Shown in pieces: positions 52,769 through 60,743 of a DNA stretch of 64,000 bases (position 1 is the stretch's first letter; each line of letters begins with the position of its first letter). The translations under genes and the position numbers were made by a program. Under the pieces are notes generated by a model. It saw nothing but the letters and a program-made list of their open reading frames with translations, did no database searches and had not been told where the DNA came from. The DNA comes from Hungatella sp. UBA4396 (GTDB taxonomy: Bacteria; Bacillota; Clostridia; Lachnospirales; Lachnospiraceae). The stretch is from contig DGRE01000020.1 in the NCBI GenBank assembly GCA_002389905.1, positions 1 to 64,000 on the forward strand, in the 5' to 3' direction.

Positions 52769-54448
52769 TTAGTTCTTAACCGCATTTTTATAGATTCGAT
52801 TGATGCCTACGGAATGGAACTCAACTCCTTCAACACCGGTCTTAATCATTACTGCATCACCCTTCTGATATACAGGCATGATAACAGCTTCATCCATTGC
52901 AATTTCTTCTGCTTTCTTTAATGCTTCCCATCTGGCTTCTACGTCAACAGCCAGTTCACCCTTTGTAGCTGAGTCAATGATTGCATCGTACTCTGCATTG
53001 GACCAGAAACCATAGTTGTTAGGGCTGCCGGTTTTCCACATACCTAAATAAGTCATAGGATCTGCATAGTCAGGTCCCCAACGGGTTAAACCAATTTCAA
53101 AGTCACCCTGCTGCATTCTCTCCACACGGTTTTTCTTTGGCATAGTCTGAAGCTCAATGGTAATTCCAGGTAAGGTAGTCTGGATTTCAGACTGGATAAA
53201 CTGTGCCACATTGATGGCAGATTCTGTATCCTCTACGATCATGATGTATTTCAGTTCGCTTACCCCTAACTCAGCCTTTGCAGTCTCCCAATATTCAAGA
53301 GCCTTAGCTTTGTCAGTTTCAAAATAAGTTCCTGTTGTTTCACGGAAATCCTCTCCGTCAGGTCCGGTAGCCAGTAAAGTAGGAACTGCAAAGTCAGCTA
53401 CAATGGAACCGTCCTTAAGGACATTCTTTGCCAGAGCTTCTTTATCATAAGATAAAGCCATGGCCTTACGAAGATTTACATTCTCCAGTCCCTTTATGGT
53501 CTGGTTTGGAGATAAGTACCACAGGTATCCTGCCATAATGTTATGGAACTCAGGATCTGCCTGGAACTGCTCTACCTGCTCTCCGGAAAGAGCTGCCAAA
53601 TCCAAATCACCATTCTGGTAGGACAGCATAGCCTGCTGGGAATCCTTGATGATCTGATACTGAATGCCGTCTAAAGCAACCTTAGAAGCATCCCAGTAAG
53701 TAGGGCTCTTAGCCAGTGTGATGGAGGTTGCAGCCGGCTCATAGGAAGTGATCATAAACGGTCCGTTTCCTAAAATAGTGGCTGGTGAGGTTCCGAAGCT
53801 GTCGCCTGCAGTGGTAAAGAATTCTTCATTTACCGGCAGGAAGGATGGGAATGACATCAGGGACTCAAAGAATGGTACCGGAACATCTAAGTTTACCACA
53901 AGAGTCTTGTCATCCTGAGCTGTTACACCAAGCTGGTCTGGAGCTGCCTCGCCTGCAGTGATTGCCTCTGCATTATCAATACCGGCGATTCCGGCAATAA
54001 ATGCATATTCACTTGCTACGGCAGGATCTACCAGACGTCTCCAAGCAAATACGAAATCATTTGCAGTTACGGGAGTGCCGTTGCTCCACTGAGCATCTCT
54101 CAGCTTAAAGGTATAGGTTAAGCCGTCATCGCTTTTGTCTACAGATTCAGCCATTGCCAGAATCGGAGATCCTGCTTCATCAACAGAATACAGTCCCTCT
54201 GTGATTGCTGCAATTGCTTCAAAGGAAGTTCCGTCTGTAGCGATCTGCGGATCCATGGAGGCTACCTCCACATCAAAATGCACTTTTAATACCTTGCCTG
54301 ATGCAGCGTCTTTACTGCCGCCTGCTTCGCTTCCGCCCTGTGTTGTCTCTGTACCGGTACCGGTGCTGGGCTTGCTGCCGCAGCCGGCCAGTGAAACGAC
54401 CATCAGAGTTCCGAGCATGAGGGCTGCCAACTTACTAACTCTCTTCAT
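52769..54448 (-). CDS. oppA: oligopeptide-type ABC transporter substrate-binding lipoprotein (OppA)
   Basis: 559 residues. The lipobox VVSLAGC (Cys about residue 23) is followed by a low-complexity Gly/Ser/Thr linker, then the SBP_bac_5 fold (TYTFKLRDAQWSNGTPVTAN, ILGNGPFMITSYEP, NLRKAMALSYDKEAL). Such proteins bind oligopeptides, but family members also bind oligosaccharides or nickel, so the ligand is open. AGGAGG precedes the ATG. A strong promoter lies about 135 bp upstream. Confidence 0.9.
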   Translation of the reverse strand: MKRVSKLAALMLGTLMVVSLAGCGSKPSTGTGTETTQGGSEAGGSKDAASGKVLKVHFDVEVASMDPQIATDGTSFEAIAAITEGLYSVDEAGSPILAMAESVDKSDDGLTYTFKLRDAQWSNGTPVTANDFVFAWRRLVDPAVASEYAFIAGIAGIDNAEAITAGEAAPDQLGVTAQDDKTLVVNLDVPVPFFESLMSFPSFLPVNEEFFTTAGDSFGTSPATILGNGPFMITSYEPAATSITLAKSPTYWDASKVALDGIQYQIIKDSQQAMLSYQNGDLDLAALSGEQVEQFQADPEFHNIMAGYLWYLSPNQTIKGLENVNLRKAMALSYDKEALAKNVLKDGSIVADFAVPTLLATGPDGEDFRETTGTYFETDKAKALEYWETAKAELGVSELKYIMIVEDTESAINVAQFIQSEIQTTLPGITIELQTMPKKNRVERMQQGDFEIGLTRWGPDYADPMTYLGMWKTGSPNNYGFWSNAEYDAIIDSATKGELAVDVEARWEALKKAEEIAMDEAVIMPVYQKGDAVMIKTGVEGVEFHSVGINRIYKNAVKN

Positions 54449-54588
54449 AATGTCCTCCTCTATACTGCATAAGTACCGGATATTCCGAAAGGAAGTTTGT
54501 TAATTATGTAACAAAAAATGCAGTCAAAAAAATCCTGAAACTTTTTAGACTACATTGTCCGATACCATATGCTTAAATTATCGTTGTT

Positions 54589-54618
54589 ATTATACCCAAC
54601 TATTGTGTAACTTGTCAA
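54589..54618 (-). promoter_or_regulatory. promoter of the opp operon
   Basis: Minus-strand TTGACA (54613-54618), 18-bp spacer, TATAAT (54589-54594). The mRNA would have a leader of about 135 nt before oppA; I see no clear riboswitch in it. Confidence 0.75.
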
Positions 54619-54697
54619 CATAATTTTGTAAACCTTTTCTTTCCATTTTTATCTGCTTCCTAAGGATTTGATTATTTTCTCCGACCTTTCCGGGTGT

Positions 54698-54703
54698 TAT
54701 AAT
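54698..54703 (+). promoter_or_regulatory. extended -10 of the TetR gene
   Basis: TGT-TATAAT (TATAAT at 54698-54703) without a good -35, about 70 bp before the TetR start. Confidence 0.45.
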
Positions 54704-54772
54704 GGCTTGACATCGGGCCTGTAAAACGATAGAGTGAAAGTGGACACTTGCATGCTAAGGAGCGGTATAAAT

Positions 54773-55351
54773 ATGGATGAAACCAGTCAAAAGATCATAG
54801 ATGCAACCATGTCTTTAATAAAAGATAAAGGATATGTTGCAACTACAACCAAAGACATAGCCAAACTGGCTGGCGTAAATGAATGCACCCTGTTCCGTAA
54901 ATTCAAGAATAAAAAAGATATTGTGATGAATGGTATGGAGCAGGAAAAATGGTGCGGAAGGGTTACATCGGAGGTATTTCAAAAAGTTCAATGGGAGCTG
55001 CAGACTGACCTTGAAATGTTCATAAAGGCATATATGGACCGGGTGACACCGGATTCCGTAAAGCTTTCCATCGGCCTGAGAGCCCCTCAGATCTACGAGG
55101 AAACAGCACCCTTAATTATGAAGGTTCCGCATGCCTTTATATCATCACTCATCAGCTATTTCCAGAACATGGAGCAGGGGGGGGAAATACCCCATCTGGA
55201 TTTTGAATGTCTTGCCATGACAATCCTTTCCAGCACATTTGGGTTTATCTTTTTAAATGCTTCTTTTAACGGCAAACGTGCAAACATAAGCAGGGAAGCA
55301 TACATTAAATCCACAGTTGCCACATTCATTGAAGGGATACCCCGCTGTTAA
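54773..55351 (+). CDS. TetR/AcrR-family transcriptional regulator
   Basis: 192 residues. The N-terminal HTH is classical (ATTTKDIAKLAGVNECTLFR, then KFKNKKDIVMNGMEQEKW); the C-terminal ligand domain (residues 70-190) is helical with no assignable ligand. Start ATG 54773 behind AAGGAG; earlier in-frame ATG codons have no ribosome site. Divergent from the opp operon, whose repressor it may be. Confidence 0.85.
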   Translation: MDETSQKIIDATMSLIKDKGYVATTTKDIAKLAGVNECTLFRKFKNKKDIVMNGMEQEKWCGRVTSEVFQKVQWELQTDLEMFIKAYMDRVTPDSVKLSIGLRAPQIYEETAPLIMKVPHAFISSLISYFQNMEQGGEIPHLDFECLAMTILSSTFGFIFLNASFNGKRANISREAYIKSTVATFIEGIPRC

Positions 55352-55353
55352 CC

Positions 55354-55384
55354 ATACGGTACTGTCACACAGATGGTACCGTAT
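55354..55384. terminator. hairpin after the TetR gene
   Basis: ATACGGTAC (55354-55362) and GTACCGTAT (55376-55384) pair perfectly, three bases after the stop, followed by TTTAAAAA. The weak T-run leaves an operator role possible. Confidence 0.5.
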
Positions 55385-55401
55385 TTAAAAACCACCTAAG
55401 C

Positions 55402-55733
55402 AAGCAAGTACACGCATACAAAAATGCGTCCATCATTCACGTGGATATTGACCCCGCTTCCATTTCCAGAAATATTGTTGTGGATATTCCCATTGTTGCA
55501 GATATCCGGAATACACCCCTGACTTTATTCGCCTGGCTGAAAGCTATAGAGCAAAGGGTATCCGGGTGCAAAAAGCAGAAGAAATCAGGTCCGCATTGAC
55601 AGAGGCTAAAAACACCGCAAAGGTCCCCACTGTCATTGAGTTTATTATTGAACGGGAGAAAAATGTCCTGCCCATTGTTCTGCCTGGAAATCCACTGAAA
55701 GATATGATTTTGGGAGGTGAAAATAGAGTATGA
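55402..55733 (+). pseudogene. ilvB: acetolactate synthase large subunit, two fused fragments
   Basis: The first piece reads KNASIIHVDIDPASISRNIV and VDIPIVADIR, from the central domain of IlvB. The next piece, in another frame, reads TPDFIRLAESYRAKGIRV and continues through PTVIEFIIEREKNVLPIVLP to the normal C-terminus, stop 55731-55733. The start of the protein and the region between (most of the TPP-binding domain) are missing. The enzyme is dead. The remnant is still followed by ilvN in the usual order. Confidence 0.85.
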
Positions 55734-56232
55734 TGAAAAACGATGGATAAGTCTTTTTGTGGAGAATGAAATCGGCGTTCTCGCACGTATTTCCGGTCTG
55801 TTTTCCGGAAAATCCTATAATTTAAACAGCCTGACCGTGGGCACTACGGAAGATGCCACCATTTCACGCATGACCATAAGTTTAACCAGTGATGACCAGA
55901 CCTTTGAACAAATAAAAAAACAGCTCAACCGGAGTATTGAAGTGATAAAGGTCATCGACTTCACCGATGTATCCATCCATATGAAAGAGCTGATGTTTAT
56001 AAAAATATCTTCCTGTACTCAGCAGGATATGATTGAATTGTCTCATATTATTGATGTCTTTGGCGTGAAAATGATAGACTATGACATCGATCACGTTTTA
56101 ATTGAATGTGTGCAGACGGAACAGAAAAATAATGATTTAATCAAGCTTTTTGAGAAAGTTTTTGCCAACCGTTTCTCAATTGTCCGCGGCGGAAGTGTTG
56201 CTGTTGAAGCCATCAGCTTTTCTGAACGCTAA
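55717..56232 (+). CDS. ilvN: acetolactate synthase small subunit (start damaged)
   Basis: 171 residues. The ACT regulatory domain opens at RWISLFVENEIGVLARISGL and the NLNSLTVGTTED motif is present, with a normal-length C-terminal half. The family usually begins M-K-(K)-R-W. Here ATGATG at 55730-55735 is followed by five A's; six would put it in frame with RWISLF, but five give a stop after six codons. The only in-frame start is GTG at 55717, which overlaps its own GGGAGG. So it is probably a fresh frameshift, consistent with loss of the large subunit; without IlvB it has no partner here. Confidence 0.75.
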   Translation: MKIEYDEKRWISLFVENEIGVLARISGLFSGKSYNLNSLTVGTTEDATISRMTISLTSDDQTFEQIKKQLNRSIEVIKVIDFTDVSIHMKELMFIKISSCTQQDMIELSHIIDVFGVKMIDYDIDHVLIECVQTEQKNNDLIKLFEKVFANRFSIVRGGSVAVEAISFSER

Positions 56233-56514
56233 AAAGAACAGGTTTAAGTTGGTGCCGGATTTTTCGATAGAGCCAACAATATCTCTAATTCGTAAAGTAA
56301 CCTCCTAACTCCTCTCCCTATCGTAAAAACCTACGTTCTTGTAGAAATATGGGGAATTTTGGTATATAATTGAATCCATAATAATTGACAGGGGTAATGA
56401 GCGTGCTTGGAAGTTTGGTGAAGACCGTGAAATTTCCAATTAATGGTTGAAAAATGGTTGGCGTATTTAATAGAAGGTGTTATTATATTAATATAAATGA
56501 ATATAATAATAAAG
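56233..56514. other. non-coding region before the structured element
   Basis: No gene. A -10-like TGGTATATAAT lies near 56351-56364, and TTGACA at 56385. The segment 56400-56450 (GGAAGTTT...AAATTTCC) could fold weakly. Any of these could start the transcript that reads the element at 56515. Confidence 0.3.
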
Positions 56515-56603
56515 AGTAAGTTATTTAAGGATAGAACAGGCAGCTATCACGCCCTATGGGTCTTAAAGAGATGTCGGGTTGCCAACTGACTAAATAACTT
56601 ACT
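56515..56603 (+). ncRNA. candidate structured RNA with long closing stem
   Basis: AGTAAGTTATTTA (56515-56527) and TAAATAACTTACT (56591-56603) pair perfectly over 13 bp, with further AT pairing outside. The 63-base interior is GC-richer than its surroundings and can form GATAG/CTATC or GCAGC/GTTGC helices. A strong terminator follows at 56641. The layout is that of a riboswitch aptamer or a small RNA; I cannot match it to a named class. Confidence 0.4.
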
Positions 56604-56640
56604 TTATTATATTTAAATCAACATAATAATTTGTTTTTAC

Positions 56641-56673
56641 AGAGCCAACTACTAATTCTAGTTGGCTCTTTTT
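56641..56673 (+). terminator. strong intrinsic terminator downstream of the structured element
   Basis: Eleven-base perfect arms (56641-56651, 56659-56669) with a 7-base loop and T5. Its 3' arm (AGTTGGC) can also pair with GCCAACT (56581-56587) in the upstream element. Confidence 0.85.
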
Positions 56674-56840
56674 AGTATTCCAAGTTGGTCTTGTTATATA
56701 GATGTTTGTCAAGTTAATTTTCACTTTGCGAATTGAAGAACAATATATTTGTTTCTTGAATCCCACTGCCAGATATGTTATGTTAAAATCATAAAGGAAT
56801 AACCGCCCCTCCACAAGGGGTTGCCCGATTAATGAGTAGA
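56674..56840. other. non-coding stretch
   Basis: No supported gene. A small hairpin CCCCT-CCACA-AGGGG lies at about 56806-56820. No further structure is evident. Confidence 0.3.
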
Positions 56841-56880
56841 AATCCCACCCAATACCATCCAGTATACAAGGGTGGGTTTT
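56841..56880. terminator. hairpin after the sugar kinase gene
   Basis: CCCACCC (56844-56850) and GGGTGGG (56870-56876) with flanking A/T pairs, 13 bp after the kinase stop. T-run is better on the plus strand, so it may serve both directions. Confidence 0.55.
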
Positions 56881-56892
56881 CTATTGCCTTCT

Positions 56893-57816
56893 TTATATTC
56901 TGCTTTCCGCTACCCACACCGCCACATCAAGAGCACGTATTTCCGGAATCTTTATTTCTATATTATAATAGCTGTCATGAACCAGCTCCATCACCCGTTC
57001 TCTTATGTGGCCGTTATGAACCAACACACTTCCCCATAACCACAGATGAGCAGCCTGATCCTGTCCCAGCTCCAGCTTCCGGCAGGTATCCTTCACCAGA
57101 TCAGCTAAAACCCCGGCACTTTCCTCTATAATAGAAATTCCCGCTGCCTCTCCGGCTTCAAAGGACAGGGAGGAGAGGGGGGCCAAAGCTCCGATCACCG
57201 CCTTATCCATTAAATTGGCATTGATGAATTCATCCAGCCGGGACAAATCACTGATCCCGGTTTTTTCATAAAAATCCCCGTAAAGAACCGGGCAGCTCTC
57301 CCTGCCATCCAAGTGATTGCTCACATGCTTTATGACACACATTCCAATGTGAAAGGCACTTCCCTCATCACTTAAAATATGGTTCCAGCCACCGGTTCTC
57401 ACAACATTTCCCCTCTCATCCTTTCCATAACTGATGGACCCTGTTCCTGCTACCAGAACCAGAGCAGGGGCTTTAGACAGATTGAGATATATTTCACAGT
57501 CATTCTGGATGATAATGGTGTCTTTCCCAAATCCCATGGCAAGAAAGGCCCTGCGGCAGATGTTTTCCAGCTCAGGTGAATCAATCCCGCTGGCCGCAAT
57601 GCAGATGGAGGCACAGTCCTGGGGCCTTAAGCCCCTTTCTTCCAGGGCAGGAAGAACCAGTTCCCGGTATCTCTCCCCGCTTTTTTCCTCTCCATCCGTA
57701 TTGAGACTGCATCCCGGTCCATAAAACTCTCCCAGGGACTGCCCGTCAAGGCTTTTCAATATCATCCTTCCGGTTGTGCCTCCGATATCCAATCCAGCAA
57801 TGTACTGCTTCATCAT
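56893..57816 (-). CDS. BadF/BcrA-type sugar kinase (N-acetylglucosamine/glucosamine kinase-like)
   Basis: 307 residues, ASKHA fold. Phosphate loop 1 is GLDIGGTTGR (residue 8 on), the second Asp region is IIQNDCEIYL, and the adenosine loop is LVAGTGSISYG. This is the eukaryotic-type NAGK / bacterial glucosamine-kinase group, not ROK. In Vibrio a kinase of this family (GspK) is encoded next to a GH9 enzyme and phosphorylates glucosamine; here it also follows a GH9 gene (49 bp). So glucosamine or N-acetylglucosamine phosphorylation is inferred. GGAGG before the first of two adjacent ATG codons. Confidence 0.8.
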   Translation of the reverse strand: MMKQYIAGLDIGGTTGRMILKSLDGQSLGEFYGPGCSLNTDGEEKSGERYRELVLPALEERGLRPQDCASICIAASGIDSPELENICRRAFLAMGFGKDTIIIQNDCEIYLNLSKAPALVLVAGTGSISYGKDERGNVVRTGGWNHILSDEGSAFHIGMCVIKHVSNHLDGRESCPVLYGDFYEKTGISDLSRLDEFINANLMDKAVIGALAPLSSLSFEAGEAAGISIIEESAGVLADLVKDTCRKLELGQDQAAHLWLWGSVLVHNGHIRERVMELVHDSYYNIEIKIPEIRALDVAVWVAESRI

Positions 57817-57865
57817 ATGACTTCCTCCGCTTTAAATACGCAATAATCCGTGCAGCCCCTCCCCG

Positions 57866-60238
57866 CTAAATCACATCAGCAGCAATCCACATAAAGCGCC
57901 CCGGCGGTGTTGTCCACACCTCTCTGTAGGTGGCAATATTGGCAGGGGGCCAGTAGGGAAGGTCTTCATTTCTCCTGGTCTGAACGCCTACAGGCATTTC
58001 GCCTACGGTTTCTCCCAGCAAGGCTGTGTACTCCTGTCCATAGTGATTTCCTTCCCCGTAAATCAAGGACTGGCCGAAGGGATTTTTCCCCAGGGTCCAG
58101 TAAAGCTGCTCTCTTCCGATTTCAATTAACTCTGCATCCTTAAAATACGTTCCTATAATAGAAGCGGCCTTTCCCATGGACAGCTGAATGGCTGAGTTTC
58201 CCCGGTAGGAGAACCAGACCGGGAAGGTTCTGACATAATATCCCCCTCCCAAATCAACACCCTGCTTCAGCTGTTCAATATAATTGATCCGTTCTCTTTC
58301 ATAATCCACCTTGGGATGGACCACATGAAATGCCTCCCGGTCGTCTGCCTCGCTGATGTGGTGGATTCCGGCCGGCAGCATTCCATAAGGAGCCGTATAG
58401 GTTTGAAGCCTTTTTAAATACTCTCCGTGAAGCCTCATGCTCTCTTCCCACAGAGGCTTATTCTCATGCTCTGAAAAAGCACTGCACACCTCTGCCAGAC
58501 CTATAACAAAGACCTGGTCCCTGGCCTGATGGGAAAAATGCACAATATGGCTCTTAGTTTCATCCCGGTAGAAAAAGCCCTTCATAGGTAATTCATCACC
58601 AGTCTCCTGGCAGGAAACCACCTGATCCGCATACCCGGCGGCACAATCAGCAAACCAGGAATCTCCGGTGATCTTGTAAATCCTGGCAGCAGCCCAGGCC
58701 GCTACAGCATAATACTGGGAGCGGCTGGAGCCTGCCGTATGCTCCAGCAGGTGGTCAGGTCCTTCCACTCCCACCTTCTGGAAACGCTCATGGGCAAACT
58801 TAAAATCTTCCTTAGCTGCATCTACACACTTCCATGCAAGTTCCTTATCCAGCTCTTCAAAGGCCTCTCCTGCCCCGGCTTCTACGGCGGCAAACACAAA
58901 GTTTTCAAAGGAACGGTTGTGAACATCAGCTTCACAGTCATCCATATTTCCAATCAGATTGTCAGTCCATCTGCGGATGGCTGAATTGGAGGCTCGGTAG
59001 CCGTCGCCAAATCTCATTCTCAAAACAAAATCCAGTCCCCAGTTGGCTTCCTCCATCATTCTGCGGTAGAGCATCTGGTCGGAATTCTTTATCTTCTGTG
59101 CAGAGGCAATGACGGCATCCAGAATCTCCGCCGTCTGCATGGTCTGCTGGGAAACATCAGCCGCATCGTGCCAGCCTCCCGCAAACACCAGCTTCACCCC
59201 GTTGTGCTCTGCAACCACATCCTGATGGCAGGTTCCATGACGGTTAGGAACGGGATAGCCGCATCTTTCGCAATAGAGGAAGTTGATCAGTTTCCACAAA
59301 GAGCTTTCTAAAATATCATCACCTATGGAAAACGTCTCACTTATAGTATTTCCAAAACGGATCCGATAAGTTCCCGGTGCCTTTAAATCAGAAAAATCCA
59401 GAACCTTAAATTTCCCCAGGTGATTTTCCACCGTATTCACCGGCCCCTTGTATGCAATTACTTCCAATCCGTTTTCTTCCTTCACAATCTCAAACGTTTC
59501 AGCTGAGGTATTGGCAATTGCAGTCTTTTTTCCATCGGTAAAATAACCTGTGGTGGAAAATGTAACCTCCTCTTCCTCACACTGCCAGCCGTGAACAACT
59601 CCCGGTTTTACTTCCTGAAGCTGGATATCGCAAAGCTCAAAGTACATATCATCCCCGGTACTCACTTCCTTGCCGTAACGGTGGATATTAAATGAAATTT
59701 CCTCAATAGCATCATGGGCGATGCTCTCAATTTCCCATGTACAGGTATTCCACTCATTGTTGTTTAAATTAATAGCATGAAAACCCTCTCTGGAATAAAC
59801 ATCAGGGATTTTGATTTCCCCTTTATTGACAAATCCCACCCGCACAATGGGGCTGTGAAGACCAGGGCATACAGGACGGATTTTAAACCATATCCTGTTT
59901 GTCTTTTTCAAACCCATGCCTTTTACATTGAGCTTTGCAATGTAACTTCCAAAAGTGGCATAAAGCCCTGCTGACACATCATTGGCCCGGACCTCATTAT
60001 CCGGCCAGTGGTCTGCCCGGGACTTAGTCTCCAGGCACAGGATACCCTCTTCCTTTACATGGACATTTCCCTCTCCCTCAAAACTCCATGGCTCCATGCT
60101 GGTTCCATCCCACAAACTGACAGAAGATAAAACCGGCTTTTTTAAGTTATAGGTTTCCATGCTTCTGTCGTGCTCCGGTTTTAAGGGGTAATGTATATAT
60201 AGTGATTCTATCAGATTATTCTTCAATTGACTATCCAT
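57866..60238 (-). CDS. GH9 family glycosidase, intracellular
   Basis: 790 residues, no signal peptide. Order: an N-terminal beta-sandwich of carbohydrate-binding type (about 1-225), a CelD-type Ig-like domain (about 230-315), and the (alpha/alpha)6 barrel. Catalytic Asp pair lies in GGWHDAADVS (about 355), and the acid Glu in YREVWTTPPGRF (about 775). Cytoplasmic GH9 enzymes are not cellulases for polymers but exo-acting on imported oligosaccharides; the Vibrio relatives act on glucosamine-containing disaccharides. GAGGG precedes the ATG. It is between RidA and the kinase in a tight operon. Confidence 0.88.
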   Translation of the reverse strand: MDSQLKNNLIESLYIHYPLKPEHDRSMETYNLKKPVLSSVSLWDGTSMEPWSFEGEGNVHVKEEGILCLETKSRADHWPDNEVRANDVSAGLYATFGSYIAKLNVKGMGLKKTNRIWFKIRPVCPGLHSPIVRVGFVNKGEIKIPDVYSREGFHAINLNNNEWNTCTWEIESIAHDAIEEISFNIHRYGKEVSTGDDMYFELCDIQLQEVKPGVVHGWQCEEEEVTFSTTGYFTDGKKTAIANTSAETFEIVKEENGLEVIAYKGPVNTVENHLGKFKVLDFSDLKAPGTYRIRFGNTISETFSIGDDILESSLWKLINFLYCERCGYPVPNRHGTCHQDVVAEHNGVKLVFAGGWHDAADVSQQTMQTAEILDAVIASAQKIKNSDQMLYRRMMEEANWGLDFVLRMRFGDGYRASNSAIRRWTDNLIGNMDDCEADVHNRSFENFVFAAVEAGAGEAFEELDKELAWKCVDAAKEDFKFAHERFQKVGVEGPDHLLEHTAGSSRSQYYAVAAWAAARIYKITGDSWFADCAAGYADQVVSCQETGDELPMKGFFYRDETKSHIVHFSHQARDQVFVIGLAEVCSAFSEHENKPLWEESMRLHGEYLKRLQTYTAPYGMLPAGIHHISEADDREAFHVVHPKVDYERERINYIEQLKQGVDLGGGYYVRTFPVWFSYRGNSAIQLSMGKAASIIGTYFKDAELIEIGREQLYWTLGKNPFGQSLIYGEGNHYGQEYTALLGETVGEMPVGVQTRRNEDLPYWPPANIATYREVWTTPPGRFMWIAADVI

Positions 60239-60257
60239 GTTCGTCCCTCACCTGACG

Positions 60258-60719
60258 TTATTTTTCAATTTCAAATATAGCTTCTGTTTCAACAGGAATG
60301 TTACCGGGCAGTACATTGACGCCTATGGCAGAACGGGCCGGAACACATTCCTGGCCGAAAAGAGCTGCCAGCAGCTCGCTTCCTCCATTTGCCACTGCAG
60401 GCTGCTCGTAAAAGTCCTCAGTACTTGCCACAAAGGTGAGTATTTTTACTGCCTTTTTTACCTTATTTAAATCTCCGATCTTATCCTGAAGCACTGACAG
60501 CACATTGAGCATGGCATTTCTGGAAAGTGTCTTTCCTTCCTCGGTTGTGAAGTCCTTTCCCAGCTTTCCGGAAATTTTTTCTTCTCCGACTACAGGCCCG
60601 CAGCCGGATATATACACCAGATTATCTCCAAACTCCTGGCATGGGGAATACACTCCTCCTTTGGGCGGTGCAGCCGGGATTTCCAAATTCAGTTCCTTTA
60701 ATTTTTCATAAACATTCAT
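60258..60719 (-). CDS. RidA family enamine/imine deaminase
   Basis: 153 residues, YjgF/UK114 trimeric fold of the longer type. Motifs: LVYISGCGPV and the late CVPARSAIGVNVLPGNIPVE with the conserved Arg that binds the carboxylate of the enamine. RidA removes reactive 2-aminoacrylate or related imines made by PLP dehydratases. Its place next to a D-serine-dehydratase-like gene is therefore meaningful. AAGGAAG precedes the ATG; 24 bp behind the deacylase gene. Confidence 0.88.
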   Translation of the reverse strand: MNVYEKLKELNLEIPAAPPKGGVYSPCQEFGDNLVYISGCGPVVGEEKISGKLGKDFTTEEGKTLSRNAMLNVLSVLQDKIGDLNKVKKAVKILTFVASTEDFYEQPAVANGGSELLAALFGQECVPARSAIGVNVLPGNIPVETEAIFEIEK

Positions 60720-60743
60720 GTCTGCTTCCTTCTTTCCTTCTGA

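Noticed and set aside
56599..56814. A 71-codon minus-strand frame over the structured element
   Set aside because: It covers the terminator hairpin and has low-complexity AT-rich codons; better explained as non-coding.
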